The translations under genes and the position numbers were made by a program. Positions 43,018-52,784 of a DNA stretch of 64,000 nucleotides are shown here, one piece after another (positions within the stretch are counted from its first letter, which is position 1; each line of letters starts with the position of its first letter). Under the pieces are notes generated by a model. It had not been told where the DNA came from. It searched no databases and saw nothing but the letters and a program-made list of their open reading frames with translations. Source of the DNA: Aquabacterium commune (GTDB lineage: Bacteria; Pseudomonadota; Gammaproteobacteria; Burkholderiales; Burkholderiaceae_C); the NCBI RefSeq assembly GCF_004362855.1, contig NZ_SNXW01000007.1:62001-126000 (forward strand), in the 5' to 3' direction.

Positions 43018-44241
43018 TCACAGGCTGTCCACGCGCTCGAAGATGCCAGCAGCGCCTTGGCCCGTGCCGATGCACATCGTCACCATGCCGTACTTGCCGC
43101 CGGTGCGGCGCAGGCCGTGCACCACGGTGGCGGCGCGGATGGCACCGGTCGCACCCAGGGGGTGGCCCAGGGCGATGGCGCCGCCCATCGGGTTGACCTT
43201 GGCGCGGTCCAGCACGTGGCCCTTGCTGTCGAGGTCCTTGAGCACAGCCAGCGACTGCGCAGCGAAGGCTTCGTTGAGCTCGACCCAGTCCATGTCCGAT
43301 GCCTTCAGGCCGGCGTACTCCAGGGCCTTGGGGATGGCCTCGATCGGGCCGATGCCCATGATCTCGGGCGGCACGCCCTTGACCGCGAAGGCCACGAACT
43401 TGGCCAGCGGCTTCAGACCGTACTTCTCGCAAGCTTCCTTGGAAGCCAGGATCAGGCAGCCAGCGCCGTCGGAGGTCTGCGAGGAGTTGCCGGCCGTGAC
43501 CGAACCCTTGGCAGCGAACACCGGACGCAGCTTGGCCAGGCCTTCCACCGAGGTGTCAGGGCGGGCGCCTTCGTCGCGGCTGATGACCTTCTTGGAGATG
43601 GTCACTTCGCCGGTTTCGAGGTTGGGCGTGCGCACTTCGACCTCGACCGGGGTGGTCTCGGCATCGAAGAAGCCAGCTTGTTGGGCGGCGATGGCGCGGC
43701 GGTGCGATTCGGTGGCGAAAGCGTCCTGCTCTTCGCGGGTCACGCCCCACTGCTCGGCCACCTTCTCAGCGGTCATGCCCATGCCGTAGGCGATGCCGAC
43801 GTTCTCGTCGAGGTTGACCACGGCGGGGTTGAACGAAGGCTTGGAGCCGCCCATGGGGACCATGGACATCGATTCCACGCCGCCAGCGATCATGACCTCG
43901 GCTTCACCGACGCGGATGCGGTCAGCGGCCATGGACACGGCGGTGATGCCAGCCGCGCAGAAGCGGTTGACGGTGGCGCCGGCCACGGTCTTGGGCAGGC
44001 CCGACAGCAGCGCGGCGATCTTGGCCACGTTCATGCCTTGTTCGCCCTCGGGCATCGCGCAGCCCACGATGGCGTCTTCGATGGCAGCCGGGTCCAGCGT
44101 CGGAACCTGCTTGAGGGCGTTCTTGATCGTGGCAACCAGCAGGTCGTCAGGACGGGTGTTCTTGAAGACGCCACGACCAGACTTGCCGATCGGGGTGCGG
44201 GTGGCAGCGACGACGTAAACGTCGCGGAGTTGCTTGGACAT
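43018..44241 (-). CDS. Acetyl-CoA C-acyltransferase (3-ketoacyl-CoA thiolase)
   Basis: Last step of beta-oxidation: cleaves 3-ketoacyl-CoA with CoA to acetyl-CoA and a shortened acyl-CoA. The 407-residue protein has the acyl-enzyme Cys95 in VNRFCAAGIT, the His in NPMGGAIALGHPLGATGAIR and the second Cys in MCIGTGQGAA. It is 19 bases downstream of the two-domain dehydrogenase/hydratase gene, with GGAG before its ATG, and belongs to the same operon. It would act as the thiolase partner of that enzyme. Confidence 0.93.
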   Translation of the reverse strand: MSKQLRDVYVVAATRTPIGKSGRGVFKNTRPDDLLVATIKNALKQVPTLDPAAIEDAIVGCAMPEGEQGMNVAKIAALLSGLPKTVAGATVNRFCAAGITAVSMAADRIRVGEAEVMIAGGVESMSMVPMGGSKPSFNPAVVNLDENVGIAYGMGMTAEKVAEQWGVTREEQDAFATESHRRAIAAQQAGFFDAETTPVEVEVRTPNLETGEVTISKKVISRDEGARPDTSVEGLAKLRPVFAAKGSVTAGNSSQTSDGAGCLILASKEACEKYGLKPLAKFVAFAVKGVPPEIMGIGPIEAIPKALEYAGLKASDMDWVELNEAFAAQSLAVLKDLDSKGHVLDRAKVNPMGGAIALGHPLGATGAIRAATVVHGLRRTGGKYGMVTMCIGTGQGAAGIFERVDSL

Positions 44242-44259
44242 GTGTGTGTCTCCGATCGA

Positions 44260-46659
44260 TCAGTTGCGGACGGGCTTGCCGGTGGACAGCATGCCCATGA
44301 TGCGCTCTTGCGTCTTGGGGTTGTCCAGCAGCGCGCAGAAGTGCTTGCGCTCCAGGGCGTGCAGGTACTCCTCGCTCACCAGGGTGCCGGCATCGACATC
44401 GCCACCGGTCAGCACGTCGGCGATGCACGAGCTGATGTGGTAGTCGTGGGCCGAGATGAAGCCACCGTCACGCATGTTGATGAGCGACGACTGCAGCGTG
44501 GCCTTGACGTTGCGGCCGGCCACGGCGAACAGCTTCTTGGCCGGGGCGCGGTAGCCCGACTCGTACATGGCCTTGGCCTGTGCGATGGCCACGTGCAGGA
44601 CCTCGTCCTTGTGCGGCACGATGACGTCGCTGTCCAGCAGGTAGCCGAACTTGCGCGTTTCGATGGCGGAGGTGCCGACCTTGGCCATGGCCGCGGCCTG
44701 GAAGCCTTCCTTGACAAAGCCCATCAGCTCGGCGCCAACCATGCCGGAGACGCCCTTGGACGCTTCGACTTGCTCGGCAGCACGGCGGGCCAGGTAAGCC
44801 AGGCCACCGCCGCCGGGGATCAGGCCCACGCCGACTTCGACCAGACCGACGTAGCTCTCGATGGCGGCCACGCGCTTGGCGGCGTGCACGGCCAGCTCAC
44901 AACCACCGCCCAGGGCCAGACCGTGCATGGCAGCGACGGTCGGCACGTTGGCGTAGCGCAGCGACAGCATGAAGTCCTGCAGCTGCTTCTCGAACGGGGC
45001 GATGGCCTTGCCACCACCGCTCATGAAGGCGGGCATCATGGACTGCAGGTCGGCACCGGCGGAGAACGGGCCGTCTTGCGACCAGATCACCAGGCCCTTG
45101 TAGCCAGCTTCGGCGATTTCCAGGCCCTTGGCCAGACCGGCGGTGACCTCACCGCTGATGGTGTGCATCTTGGACTTGATCGAAGCGATGACCACCTCGT
45201 CGTCCAGCGTCCACAGGCGGATGGCGGCGTCTTCGAACAGGGTCTTGCCCGCGGTGGCGGCGTTCGGGGCGTTCGAGCCCAGCACGTCTTCGCGGAAATA
45301 CTGGCGCTGATAGACGGGCAGGTTGCGCAGAGGCACGTACTTGCCGGCCTTGGGCGACCACGAACCTTCAGGCGTGTGCACGCCATCGCGACCGTCGAAC
45401 ACCCAGGCAGGCAGCGGCACGGACGACAGCGCCTTGCCGGCGTCGATGTCGGCCTTCACCCATTCAGCCACCTGCTTCCAGCCGGCTTCCTGCCAGATCT
45501 CGAAGGGGCCTTGCTTCATGCCGAAGCCCCAGCGCATGGCGAAGTCGATGTCGCGGGCGCACTCGGCGATCGACTCCAGCGTCACGGCCGAGTAGTGGAA
45601 GGCGTTGCGCAGGATGGACCACACGAACTGGGCTTGCGGGTGAGCGGACTCACGCAGGGCCTTCAGGCGCTCGGCGGCGGGCTTGCGCAGGATGTCGGTG
45701 ACTTCCTTGTCGGCCTTGCCGCCAGCAGCCACGTACTCGCCGGTCTCGGCGTTGAACTGCAGGATGGCCTTGCCGTCCTTCTTGAAGAAGCCCGCCTTGG
45801 TCTTCTGACCGAAGTGGCCCTTCTCCAGCAGCTTGTCGAGTGCCACCGGGTTGTTGAAGCAGGCGTTGAAGGGGTCGTCCTTGGCACCGTTCTGCAGGGT
45901 CTTGATGACGTGCGCCATCGTGTCCAGGCCCACCACGTCGGCGGTGCGGAAGGTGGCCGACGAAGCGCGGCCCATCTTCTTGCCGGTCAGGTCGTCAACG
46001 ATGTCGTAGCCCAGGCCCGAACGCTCGACTTCGCGGAAGGTCAGCATCATGCCGGCCACGCCCACGCGGTTGGCGATGAAGTTCGGGGTGTCGTAGGCGC
46101 GGATGACGCTCTTGCCGACGGCGGTCGTCGAGAAGGCTTCCAGCTGGTCCACGACTTCCGGCAGGGTGTATTCGGTGGGGATCAGCTCCAGCAGCGCCAT
46201 GTAGCGCGGCGGGTTGAAGAAGTGGATGCCCAGGAAGCGCGAGCGCAGCTGTTCGGGCAGCACATTGGCCATGGCCGTGATGGACAGGCCCGACGTGTTG
46301 GTCGCCAGGATGGCACGGTCGTTCACGAAGGGAGCGATCTTCTTGTACAGATCTTCCTTCCAGTCCAGGCGCTCGGCGATGGCTTCGATGATCAGGTCGC
46401 AGCCACGCAGCTCTTCGAGGTGCTCTTCGTAGTTGGCTTGCTGGATCAGCGCCGCGTCTTCGACGATGCCCAGGGGCGCCGGCTTGAGCTTCTTCAGGTT
46501 CTCGACGGCCTTCGTGACGATGCCGTTCTTGGGGCCTTCCTTGGCAGGCAGGTCGAACAGCACGACCGGCACCTTGCAGTTGACCAGGTGGGCGGCGATC
46601 TGCGCACCCATCACGCCGGCGCCGAGCACGGCAACCTTGCGGACATTGAATCGACTCAT
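44260..46659 (-). CDS. 3-hydroxyacyl-CoA dehydrogenase / enoyl-CoA hydratase, FadN-type
   Basis: A 799-residue two-domain beta-oxidation enzyme with the dehydrogenase first, the reverse of E. coli FadB. The N-terminal Rossmann motif is VAVLGAGVMGAQIAAHLVN, with the dehydrogenase segment HFFNPPRYMALLELIP and RAYDTPNFIANRVGVAGMML. The C-terminal crotonase domain (from about residue 500) has SQDGPFSAGADLQSM and AAMHGLALGGGCELAVHA. It hydrates enoyl-CoA and oxidises the 3-hydroxy product with NAD. AAGGAGAG precedes the ATG. It lies between the acyl-CoA dehydrogenase and the thiolase in one operon. Confidence 0.93.
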   Translation of the reverse strand: MSRFNVRKVAVLGAGVMGAQIAAHLVNCKVPVVLFDLPAKEGPKNGIVTKAVENLKKLKPAPLGIVEDAALIQQANYEEHLEELRGCDLIIEAIAERLDWKEDLYKKIAPFVNDRAILATNTSGLSITAMANVLPEQLRSRFLGIHFFNPPRYMALLELIPTEYTLPEVVDQLEAFSTTAVGKSVIRAYDTPNFIANRVGVAGMMLTFREVERSGLGYDIVDDLTGKKMGRASSATFRTADVVGLDTMAHVIKTLQNGAKDDPFNACFNNPVALDKLLEKGHFGQKTKAGFFKKDGKAILQFNAETGEYVAAGGKADKEVTDILRKPAAERLKALRESAHPQAQFVWSILRNAFHYSAVTLESIAECARDIDFAMRWGFGMKQGPFEIWQEAGWKQVAEWVKADIDAGKALSSVPLPAWVFDGRDGVHTPEGSWSPKAGKYVPLRNLPVYQRQYFREDVLGSNAPNAATAGKTLFEDAAIRLWTLDDEVVIASIKSKMHTISGEVTAGLAKGLEIAEAGYKGLVIWSQDGPFSAGADLQSMMPAFMSGGGKAIAPFEKQLQDFMLSLRYANVPTVAAMHGLALGGGCELAVHAAKRVAAIESYVGLVEVGVGLIPGGGGLAYLARRAAEQVEASKGVSGMVGAELMGFVKEGFQAAAMAKVGTSAIETRKFGYLLDSDVIVPHKDEVLHVAIAQAKAMYESGYRAPAKKLFAVAGRNVKATLQSSLINMRDGGFISAHDYHISSCIADVLTGGDVDAGTLVSEEYLHALERKHFCALLDNPKTQERIMGMLSTGKPVRN

Positions 46660-46746
46660 GTTCTCTCCTTGAGGAACTCGTTGGATTGGGGCAATGGAAA
46701 CAGGGAGGTGACCCTCATGGTGCACCTCCCTTGAACAGCCTGTCGA

Positions 46747-48537
46747 TCAGAACAGGGCTTCGTCCATTTCCATCAGGGGCTTCAGGCCGGCCTTGGCCGT
46801 GATCATCGCGGTTTCGACTTCAGGCACCAGCTTGGCGAAGTAGAAGCGGGCGGTGGCCAGCTTGGCAACGTAGAACTTGTCGCCCGAAGCCTGGTTGTCC
46901 AGGGCGATCTTGGCCATGCGGGCGAACAGGTAGGCATAGACCATGTGGCCCACGACGCGCAGGTAGTCAACGGCAGCGGCACCGACTTCGTCGGGGTTCT
47001 GCATGCCCTTCATGCCGATTTCCATCGTGAAGGCCTGCACCTTCTGGCCCAGATCGGCCAGGGGCTTGGTGAACTCCTGCATGGCTTCGTTGTCGGCGTT
47101 TTCCTTGACGAAGCGCGCGATCTTCTTGCCGAAGGCGGTCAGCTTGGCGCCACCGTCACCCAGCACCTTGCGGCCCAGCAGGTCCAGCGACTGCACGGTG
47201 TTCGTGCCTTCGTAGATCATGTTGATGCGGGCGTCGCGCACGAACTGCTCCATGCCCCACTCGTGGATGAAGCCATGGCCGCCATACACCTGCTGGCAGT
47301 GGCGCGTGGCTTCCCAGGCGTTGTCGGTGATGAAGGCCTTGACGATCGGGGTCAGCAGCGCCACGGTGTCGGAGGATTCCTTGCGGACGGCCTCGTCGGG
47401 GTGGTTGTGCTCCTTGTCCAGCTCAACGGCCACGTAGTACACCAGGGCGCGGGCGCCTTCGGCGTAGGCACGGGCGATCAGCAGCATCTTGCGCACGTCG
47501 GGGTGCACGATGATCGGGTCGGCCGGCAGGTCAGCGCGCTTGGTGCCGGACAGGGAACGCATCTGCACACGGTCCTTGGCGTAGTTCACGGCGTTCTCAT
47601 AAGCCACTTGGGTCAGGCCCAGGGACTGGTTGCCCACGCCCAGGCGGGCGCCGTTCATCATCACGAACATGGCAGGCAGGCCGCGGTGGGGCTGGCCCAC
47701 CAGGGTGCCGACGGCGCCGTCCAGCACCATCTGTGCGGTGGCGTTGCCGTGGATGCCCATCTTGTGCTCAAGGCCGCCACAGTAGATGCCGTTGCGCGAA
47801 CCCAGCGAACCATCGGCGTTCACGTTGAACTTCGGAACAGCGAACAGGGAGATGCCCTTGGAGCCAGCGGGCGCGTCCGGCAGGCGAGCCAGCACGAGGT
47901 GGACGATGTTGTCGGCCATGTCGTGTTCACCGGCCGAGATGAAGATCTTGGCGCCGGTCAGCTTGTAGGTGCCGTCGCCCACGGGCTCGGCCTTGGTGCG
48001 CAGCAGGCCCAGGTCGGTGCCGCAGTGCGGCTCGGTCAGGCACATGGTGCCGGTCCACTCGCCGGAGGTCAGCTTGGGCAGGTACATGGCCTTCTGCTCG
48101 GGCGAGCCGTGCTCTTCCAGGCAGGCGTGGGCGCCGTGGCTCAGGCCGGGGTACATGGTCCAGGCCTGGTTGGCCGAGTTCATCATTTCGTAGATGGCCT
48201 GGTTGACCAGCTGGGGCATGCCCTGGCCACCCCACTGCGGATCGGCCGACAGGGCCGACCAGCCGTTTTCGGTGTACTGCTTGTAGGCGTCCTTGAAGCC
48301 GTCCGGGGTCTTGACTTCGTGGGTTTCCTTGTTCAGGACGCAGCCCTGCACGTCACCGACCAGGTTCAGCGGGGCCAGGACCTTGGAGGCGAACTTGCCG
48401 CCCTCTTCCAGCACGGCGTTGACGGTGTCGGCGTCCAGATCGGCGTAGGCCGGGATCTGCTTGAGGTCATCGACAGCGCCGAGCAGCTCGTGGATCACGA
48501 ATTGCATGTCGCGCAGCGGGGGGGTATAGGAAGGCAT
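46747..48537 (-). CDS. Acyl-CoA dehydrogenase, long-type with C-terminal extension
   Basis: First step of beta-oxidation: FAD-dependent formation of trans-2-enoyl-CoA. The 596-residue protein begins MPSYTPPLRDMQFVIHELLG, the mark of the long acyl-CoA dehydrogenase group of pseudomonads and burkholderias. It has GEWTGTMCLTEPHCGTDLGL (flavin and substrate loop), KIFISAGEHDMADN, MGIHGNATAQMVLDG and QVYGGHGFIHEWGMEQFVRD near the active site. GAGGAG precedes the ATG. It follows the TetR gene by 50 bases and precedes the FadN-type gene by about 90 bases. A paralogue lies at 59685-61508. Confidence 0.93.
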   Translation of the reverse strand: MPSYTPPLRDMQFVIHELLGAVDDLKQIPAYADLDADTVNAVLEEGGKFASKVLAPLNLVGDVQGCVLNKETHEVKTPDGFKDAYKQYTENGWSALSADPQWGGQGMPQLVNQAIYEMMNSANQAWTMYPGLSHGAHACLEEHGSPEQKAMYLPKLTSGEWTGTMCLTEPHCGTDLGLLRTKAEPVGDGTYKLTGAKIFISAGEHDMADNIVHLVLARLPDAPAGSKGISLFAVPKFNVNADGSLGSRNGIYCGGLEHKMGIHGNATAQMVLDGAVGTLVGQPHRGLPAMFVMMNGARLGVGNQSLGLTQVAYENAVNYAKDRVQMRSLSGTKRADLPADPIIVHPDVRKMLLIARAYAEGARALVYYVAVELDKEHNHPDEAVRKESSDTVALLTPIVKAFITDNAWEATRHCQQVYGGHGFIHEWGMEQFVRDARINMIYEGTNTVQSLDLLGRKVLGDGGAKLTAFGKKIARFVKENADNEAMQEFTKPLADLGQKVQAFTMEIGMKGMQNPDEVGAAAVDYLRVVGHMVYAYLFARMAKIALDNQASGDKFYVAKLATARFYFAKLVPEVETAMITAKAGLKPLMEMDEALF

Positions 48538-48587
48538 CGTGAAGCTCCTCGGTCAAAAAGGCTTGTGAAGAAACAAGGGGGAAGGGG

Positions 48588-49325
48588 TCAAACAGGTGCC
48601 AAGGGTGCTTTCGCACTCCCGGCGGCAGCCACACCCGAAGGCGAGGCTTGTCCAGACGGCGCCACGGCCGTGCCCAGCGTGTAGTGCTGGATCAGGCGCT
48701 CGAAGGCCGTGCGGGCCCGATCCACCGCCCCCACCGAGCGCAGGAAACGCGCGTCGTGGTGGAGGGCCAGGATCAGGCCATGGATTTCAAACTGCATCTG
48801 CATCGGGTCGGTGTCCGGGCGCAGGTGGCCCATCGCCATGGCCATGCGGATGGCGCGCACCAGCGAGCCATGCCAGGTCACGACCATGCCGGCCAGGGCG
48901 TCGCGCACAGGACCAGGCCGGTCGTCGAATTCCACCGCACCGCTGATGTAGATGCAACCCGAGTCGATTTCCGTGGCCACTTTCGCCACCCAGTTTTCGA
49001 ACAGGGCGCGCAGGCGCGGCAGCCCGCGGGGCTGGCGGATGGCGGGGACGAACACCTCTTCCTCGAAGCGCTCGTGGTATTCACGGATGACGGAGATCTG
49101 GAGCTCCTCGCGCGAGCCGAAGTGGGCGAACACGCCCGACTTGCTCATGCCGGTGACCTCGGCCAGCGCACCGATCGACAGGCCCTCGATGCCCATCTGC
49201 GAGGCCAGGCTCAAGGCGGCGTCGAGGATGGCGGCGCGCGTCTGCTGGCCTTTGTGTGCGCCACGGCCACGCTCACGCGCCACATCGGCGGCGGGCTTGG
49301 CTTCTTGGGGCAGCGCATGGGACAC
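48588..49325 (-). CDS. TetR/AcrR family regulator of fatty-acid operon
   Basis: A 245-residue repressor. The N-terminal helix-turn-helix reads RAAILDAALSLASQMGIEGL then SIGALAEVTGMSKSGVFAHF, followed by a TetR C-terminal ligand-binding domain. The C-terminus is Pro/Ala/Ser-rich. It is the first gene of the fatty-acid operon, with a palindrome (49347-49358) 22 bases upstream, so it probably represses its own operon and releases it on binding an acyl-CoA or related ligand. The ligand is inferred from context. Confidence 0.87.
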   Translation of the reverse strand: MSHALPQEAKPAADVARERGRGAHKGQQTRAAILDAALSLASQMGIEGLSIGALAEVTGMSKSGVFAHFGSREELQISVIREYHERFEEEVFVPAIRQPRGLPRLRALFENWVAKVATEIDSGCIYISGAVEFDDRPGPVRDALAGMVVTWHGSLVRAIRMAMAMGHLRPDTDPMQMQFEIHGLILALHHDARFLRSVGAVDRARTAFERLIQHYTLGTAVAPSGQASPSGVAAAGSAKAPLAPV

Positions 49326-49346
49326 GGGGACACCTCGGAATAAAAC

Positions 49347-49358
49347 GAACGGTCGTGC
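49347..49358. promoter_or_regulatory. Operator-like palindrome before TetR gene
   Basis: GAACGGTCGTGC is an imperfect palindrome that matches ten of twelve positions of the perfect palindrome GAACGATCGTTC at 59610-59621. Its place directly upstream of the TetR gene suggests autoregulation. Confidence 0.55.
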
Positions 49359-49567
49359 TATTTTGCAGAAATCCAGACGTTTGTGTAGAGGGTGAACGTA
49401 AATTTTTTGCGCTTTCCTGTCGCGACGGTGTCATCCAGACGCGTCAAAGCCGTTTCGTCAGGTGTTTCACGCCCGCGGCAGCTGCGTCAAGCGCTGAGGG
49501 CGGGCTGGATCAGGCGCCACGTTCGCAGAAAGAAATGCGGATCTCGCGTGCATTGCACCGCAAATGG

Positions 49568-49597
49568 TTGAGAAAGTCACACAAGCTGCACTATCCT
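49568..49597 (+). promoter_or_regulatory. Promoter for HNH endonuclease gene
   Basis: TTGAGA (49568-49573), 18 bases, TATCCT (49592-49597), 30 bases before the ATG at 49627. The rest of the 300-base gap back to the TetR gene holds the TetR-side operator and, as far as I can see, nothing else. Confidence 0.55.
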
Positions 49598-49626
49598 TGA
49601 GCGGTCATTGTCCTCATGGAGGCCGG

Positions 49627-50205
49627 ATGGACGTGCTGCAACTCGACGTGTCGGGTCGCCCGCAAGCTTGGCTGTCGGCCAAGGAGGCGGCGGGGCTCTA
49701 CGCCAACGACGGCGTCGCATGGACGCTGGGGGACCCGTTTTTGGTGCTGCGTGGCGGCATCCAGCGCAAGACGGGGCTGCAATCTCGCCTGGAGCTGCAC
49801 CCCATCATCGCGGTGCACGGGGCCATGCCCAGCCGCGCTTGGCGCCAGGCGCCGGCCATCTCCAACCACAAGCTGTTCGCCCGCGACCGCCAGGTCTGCG
49901 CCTATTGCGGCCACCGCTTCCACGCCGATGCGCTCACGCGCGAGCACATCGTGCCGACCTCGCGCGGCGGCCACGACACCTGGACGAACTGCATCACGGC
50001 CTGCCGCAACTGCAACGGGCGCAAGGGCAACCGCACGCTCAACGAGCTGGGCTGGTCTCTCTATTACCTGCCCTACGTGCCCAGCCTGCACGAGGACATG
50101 ATCCTGCGCGGGCGGCGCATCGTGGCCGACCAGATGGAGTTCCTGCTGGCCAGCGTGCCCGCCCACAGCCGGCTGCGCCAGGAGCTGGACCTCGCCTGCG
50201 CTTGA
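49627..50205 (+). CDS. HNH endonuclease, McrA-like
   Basis: A 192-residue protein with a C-terminal HNH nuclease domain: zinc cysteines Cys91 and Cys94 in VCAYCGHRF, the catalytic segment LTREHIVPTSRGG with His107, and Cys126 and Cys129 in ACRNCNGRKGN. The N-terminal 80 residues have no assigned fold (LQLDVSGRPQAWLSAKEAA). This architecture is widespread in proteobacteria as a chromosomal gene without phage context; its target is unknown. It stands alone behind its own promoter. Confidence 0.9.
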   Translation: MDVLQLDVSGRPQAWLSAKEAAGLYANDGVAWTLGDPFLVLRGGIQRKTGLQSRLELHPIIAVHGAMPSRAWRQAPAISNHKLFARDRQVCAYCGHRFHADALTREHIVPTSRGGHDTWTNCITACRNCNGRKGNRTLNELGWSLYYLPYVPSLHEDMILRGRRIVADQMEFLLASVPAHSRLRQELDLACA

Positions 50206-50235
50206 GCTTGAGCTTGAGGCCGCGGACGGCGCCGG

Positions 50236-51834
50236 TCAGACCTTGCGCACGCCCGGCACGCCGCGCTCGATGAGGCAGCGCGCCTGGGTGCGGAACTTCG
50301 CCTGCGCCCGCACCGGGTGCAGGGTGCCGCGGAACTCGCACTGGACCTGCTGCGGCGAGACGTCGATGAGCACGTAGCCGCGCTCGTCGCTGCGCATGTG
50401 GACGATGTCGGGGTTGCTCGACTTGATCCAGGCATTGGCCAACTCGCTCAGGCCCTTGCTGGTGATGGAACTCGCGACGATTTCGCTGGCCACGATGGGC
50501 GAGCTGCGGTCACGCGGGTCCAGGCGCAGGTTGGCGGCCACGTGGCGGTGGACGTCCCCGCCCAGCACGACCACGTCCTGCACGCGCGGCTGGGCGATGG
50601 CCTCCATCAGGCGCGCGCGGGCCGCGGGGAACGCGTCCCAGCCCTCTGCATAGACCAGGTCACCGGCCACCGGCACGTGCAGCAAGCCTGGCGACATCTG
50701 CGTGGTCTGCACGATGAACTTCCAGCTGGCCATGCTGCCCGCCAGCCCTTCGGCCAACCCATCTTCCTGACCCTGGCCGAGCAGGGTGCGGTTGCCCTCC
50801 TCGGCAGCCTTGCAGCGCCAAAGCACCTTGCCGCCCATGGGCGCGTGCAGCACAGAGCCCTGGCAGACACTGGCGTCGCGGTACTGGCGGGTGTCGAGCA
50901 GCCACAGGTCGGCCAACTGCCCCCACTGGAAACGCCCCTGCATGGGCATGTCGGCACGGGCCGGCACGCGGTGCGGCGACACGGGCATGTGCTCGAAATA
51001 GGCCTTGTAGGCCGCAGCACGCACGGCCAGGAAGGCCTGGGCGTCGTCGAGGTAGGGGTCGTGGTCGCCGGCGTAGTCGGCCAGCACCTCGTGATCGTCC
51101 CAGACCATCAACCAGGGGTGCGCCGCATGGGCCGCGCGCAAATCGGCATCGAGTTTGTAGCTGGCGTGGTGGACGCGGTAGTCGGCCAGGGTGCGCGCGG
51201 CCAGGTCCTTGGCGAAAGCGTGGGCGTGCTTGCGCACTTGCGCGTGCCTTGGCGCTTCGGTCGTGTAGATGTAGTCACCCACGAACACGACGAGATCGAC
51301 ATCGGCGTCGGAGATCTCGCGGTGCGCCGTGAAGAAGCCGTGCTCGTAGTGCTGGCAGGAGGCCAGGGCCATGCGCAGGTTGCGCACCTTGGCGTCCTTC
51401 GCAGGCGCCGTGCGGGTGCGCCCCACCGGGCTGTGCTGCCCACCGGCGCTGAAGCGGTAGAAATAGGCGCGCCCAGGCTGCAGGCCATGGGCCACCACGT
51501 GCACGCTGTGCGCCACGGCCGGGTCGGCCACGGCCACGCCCTGGCGCACCACCTGCGTGAAGCGCGCGTCCAGCGCCACCTCCCAGGGCACGGGAATGGC
51601 GCGCGCCGGCATGCCGCCGTCGGCCTGCAGCGGACGGGGCGCCAGGCGCGTCCACAGCACCACCGAATCAGGCTGAGGCTCGCCGCTGGCCACGCCCAGC
51701 GTGAAAACGTCGGCAGGCTCGCTCCAGGCGCTGGCATCGTCGGGCTGCACGCGCCCGGAAGCTGCAAACACCTGTTGCCAGGCCAGGGCGGCCGCGGCGC
51801 GGCTGAGTTGTCGGAAAAGGTCGCGGCGTTGCAT
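50236..51834 (-). CDS. PhoD-type alkaline phosphatase
   Basis: A 532-residue exported phosphodiesterase/phosphatase. The N-terminus RRDLFRQLSRAAAALAW resembles a twin-arginine signal, usual for PhoD. An N-terminal PhoD domain follows (FTLGVASGEPQPDSVVLWTR), then the metallophosphatase core with MALASCQHYEHGFF, DLVVFVGDYIY, VWDDHEVLADYAGD and VVVLGGDVHRHVAA, which carry the metal-binding Asp, His and Asn. Catalysis probably uses Fe/Ca as in Bacillus PhoD. Start at 51834 chosen for the signal. Convergent with the HNH gene and divergent from phaM. Confidence 0.9.
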   Translation of the reverse strand: MQRRDLFRQLSRAAAALAWQQVFAASGRVQPDDASAWSEPADVFTLGVASGEPQPDSVVLWTRLAPRPLQADGGMPARAIPVPWEVALDARFTQVVRQGVAVADPAVAHSVHVVAHGLQPGRAYFYRFSAGGQHSPVGRTRTAPAKDAKVRNLRMALASCQHYEHGFFTAHREISDADVDLVVFVGDYIYTTEAPRHAQVRKHAHAFAKDLAARTLADYRVHHASYKLDADLRAAHAAHPWLMVWDDHEVLADYAGDHDPYLDDAQAFLAVRAAAYKAYFEHMPVSPHRVPARADMPMQGRFQWGQLADLWLLDTRQYRDASVCQGSVLHAPMGGKVLWRCKAAEEGNRTLLGQGQEDGLAEGLAGSMASWKFIVQTTQMSPGLLHVPVAGDLVYAEGWDAFPAARARLMEAIAQPRVQDVVVLGGDVHRHVAANLRLDPRDRSSPIVASEIVASSITSKGLSELANAWIKSSNPDIVHMRSDERGYVLIDVSPQQVQCEFRGTLHPVRAQAKFRTQARCLIERGVPGVRKV

Positions 51835-51927
51835 GAAGGCGCAGATTATGCGGTGCTGTGACGCGACGCCATGCGCAGCCAGGCCGCCACGGGGCACAAT
51901 GGGCCGCACGCCTTGCAGGAGATGGCC

Positions 51928-52770
51928 ATGCCGACACGCCCCCCCAGCCCCGACCCCAGCGGTGACACGCCCCGCGCCAGTGCCTTCAGCGGTCTCGGCG
52001 CAGGCCTGGATTTTTTCCAGGACTGGCTGAAAGCCGCCGGCAGCGCCCTGCCCAACATGCCCGGCCACGCATCGAACCCGGGCCTGAGCAGCTGGGCCAT
52101 GCCCACGCTGGACCCGGAGGAGCTCGACAAGCGCATCCAGGACCTCAAGACCGTGCAGTTCTGGCTGGAGCAGAACTCCCGCATGGTCGCCATGACCATC
52201 CAGGGCCTGGAAGTCCAGAAGATGACGCTGAGCACGCTCAAGGGCATGAACGTCTCCATGGACAGCCTGCGCGATGCGCTGAAAGCCCGCAACGTGGCGT
52301 CCGACATGGCCGCGGCTTTTGCGGCAACAACTGCGCCCCCTGCATCACCCTTTGCATCACCCTTTGCCTCGCGGCCGTCCGCCCCGCCAGCCCCCGAACC
52401 AGAAGCCACGGGCAGCGATGACCCGCCCGCAGACACGGCTTCGGCAGCCTCAAGCGGCGATGCCAGCGCGGGTGCGGGTGCTGGCGCCGAGCTCATCAAC
52501 CCGATGCGCTGGTGGGACACCCTGACCGAGCAATTCACGCACCTGGCATCGCAAGCGTCGCAAACGGCCCAGACGGTCGGCACCTCGATGAGCGACCTGC
52601 TCGCCCAAACCGCCCAAACCACCCAGGCGCACCAACCCGCCAACGCCTCCGCGACCGCAGCCACCGAGGCGGCCGCCCCGAAAGCATCGGCGCGCAAAGC
52701 TGCTGCGGGCAAGTCGCCTGCGCGCAAGGCTCCCGCCAAGGCACCTGCCAAGCCGGCGGCCAAGCGTTGA
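51928..52770 (+). CDS. phaM: PhaM-family polyhydroxyalkanoate granule regulator
   Basis: A 280-residue protein that links PHA granules to the nucleoid and activates PHA synthase. The N-terminal part has LDFFQDWLKAAGSALPNMPG, and the PhaM core is LDPEELDKRIQDLKTVQFWL then EQNSRMVAMTIQGLEVQKMT. A long Ala/Pro/Ser/Thr-rich middle follows. The C-terminal tail is a histone-H1-like Ala/Lys/Pro repeat (KSPARKAPAKAPAKPAAKR) that binds DNA. ATG 51928 has AGGAG six bases upstream; ATG 51922 lacks spacing. The FIST gene follows closely. Confidence 0.88.
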   Translation: MPTRPPSPDPSGDTPRASAFSGLGAGLDFFQDWLKAAGSALPNMPGHASNPGLSSWAMPTLDPEELDKRIQDLKTVQFWLEQNSRMVAMTIQGLEVQKMTLSTLKGMNVSMDSLRDALKARNVASDMAAAFAATTAPPASPFASPFASRPSAPPAPEPEATGSDDPPADTASAASSGDASAGAGAGAELINPMRWWDTLTEQFTHLASQASQTAQTVGTSMSDLLAQTAQTTQAHQPANASATAATEAAAPKASARKAAAGKSPARKAPAKAPAKPAAKR

Positions 52771-52784
52771 AAGTGGCCCCGGCG

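Noticed and set aside
42112-46734. Very long open frame on the plus strand (1540 codons)
   Set aside because: Antisense to the thiolase, FadN-type and hydrolase genes; its composition is His/Gly/Val/Asp-rich as expected from the complement of GC-rich codons.
50196-50218. Three tandem copies of a CTTGAG-like hexamer after the HNH gene
   Set aside because: Too short to call a repeat array; probably chance or a local slip.
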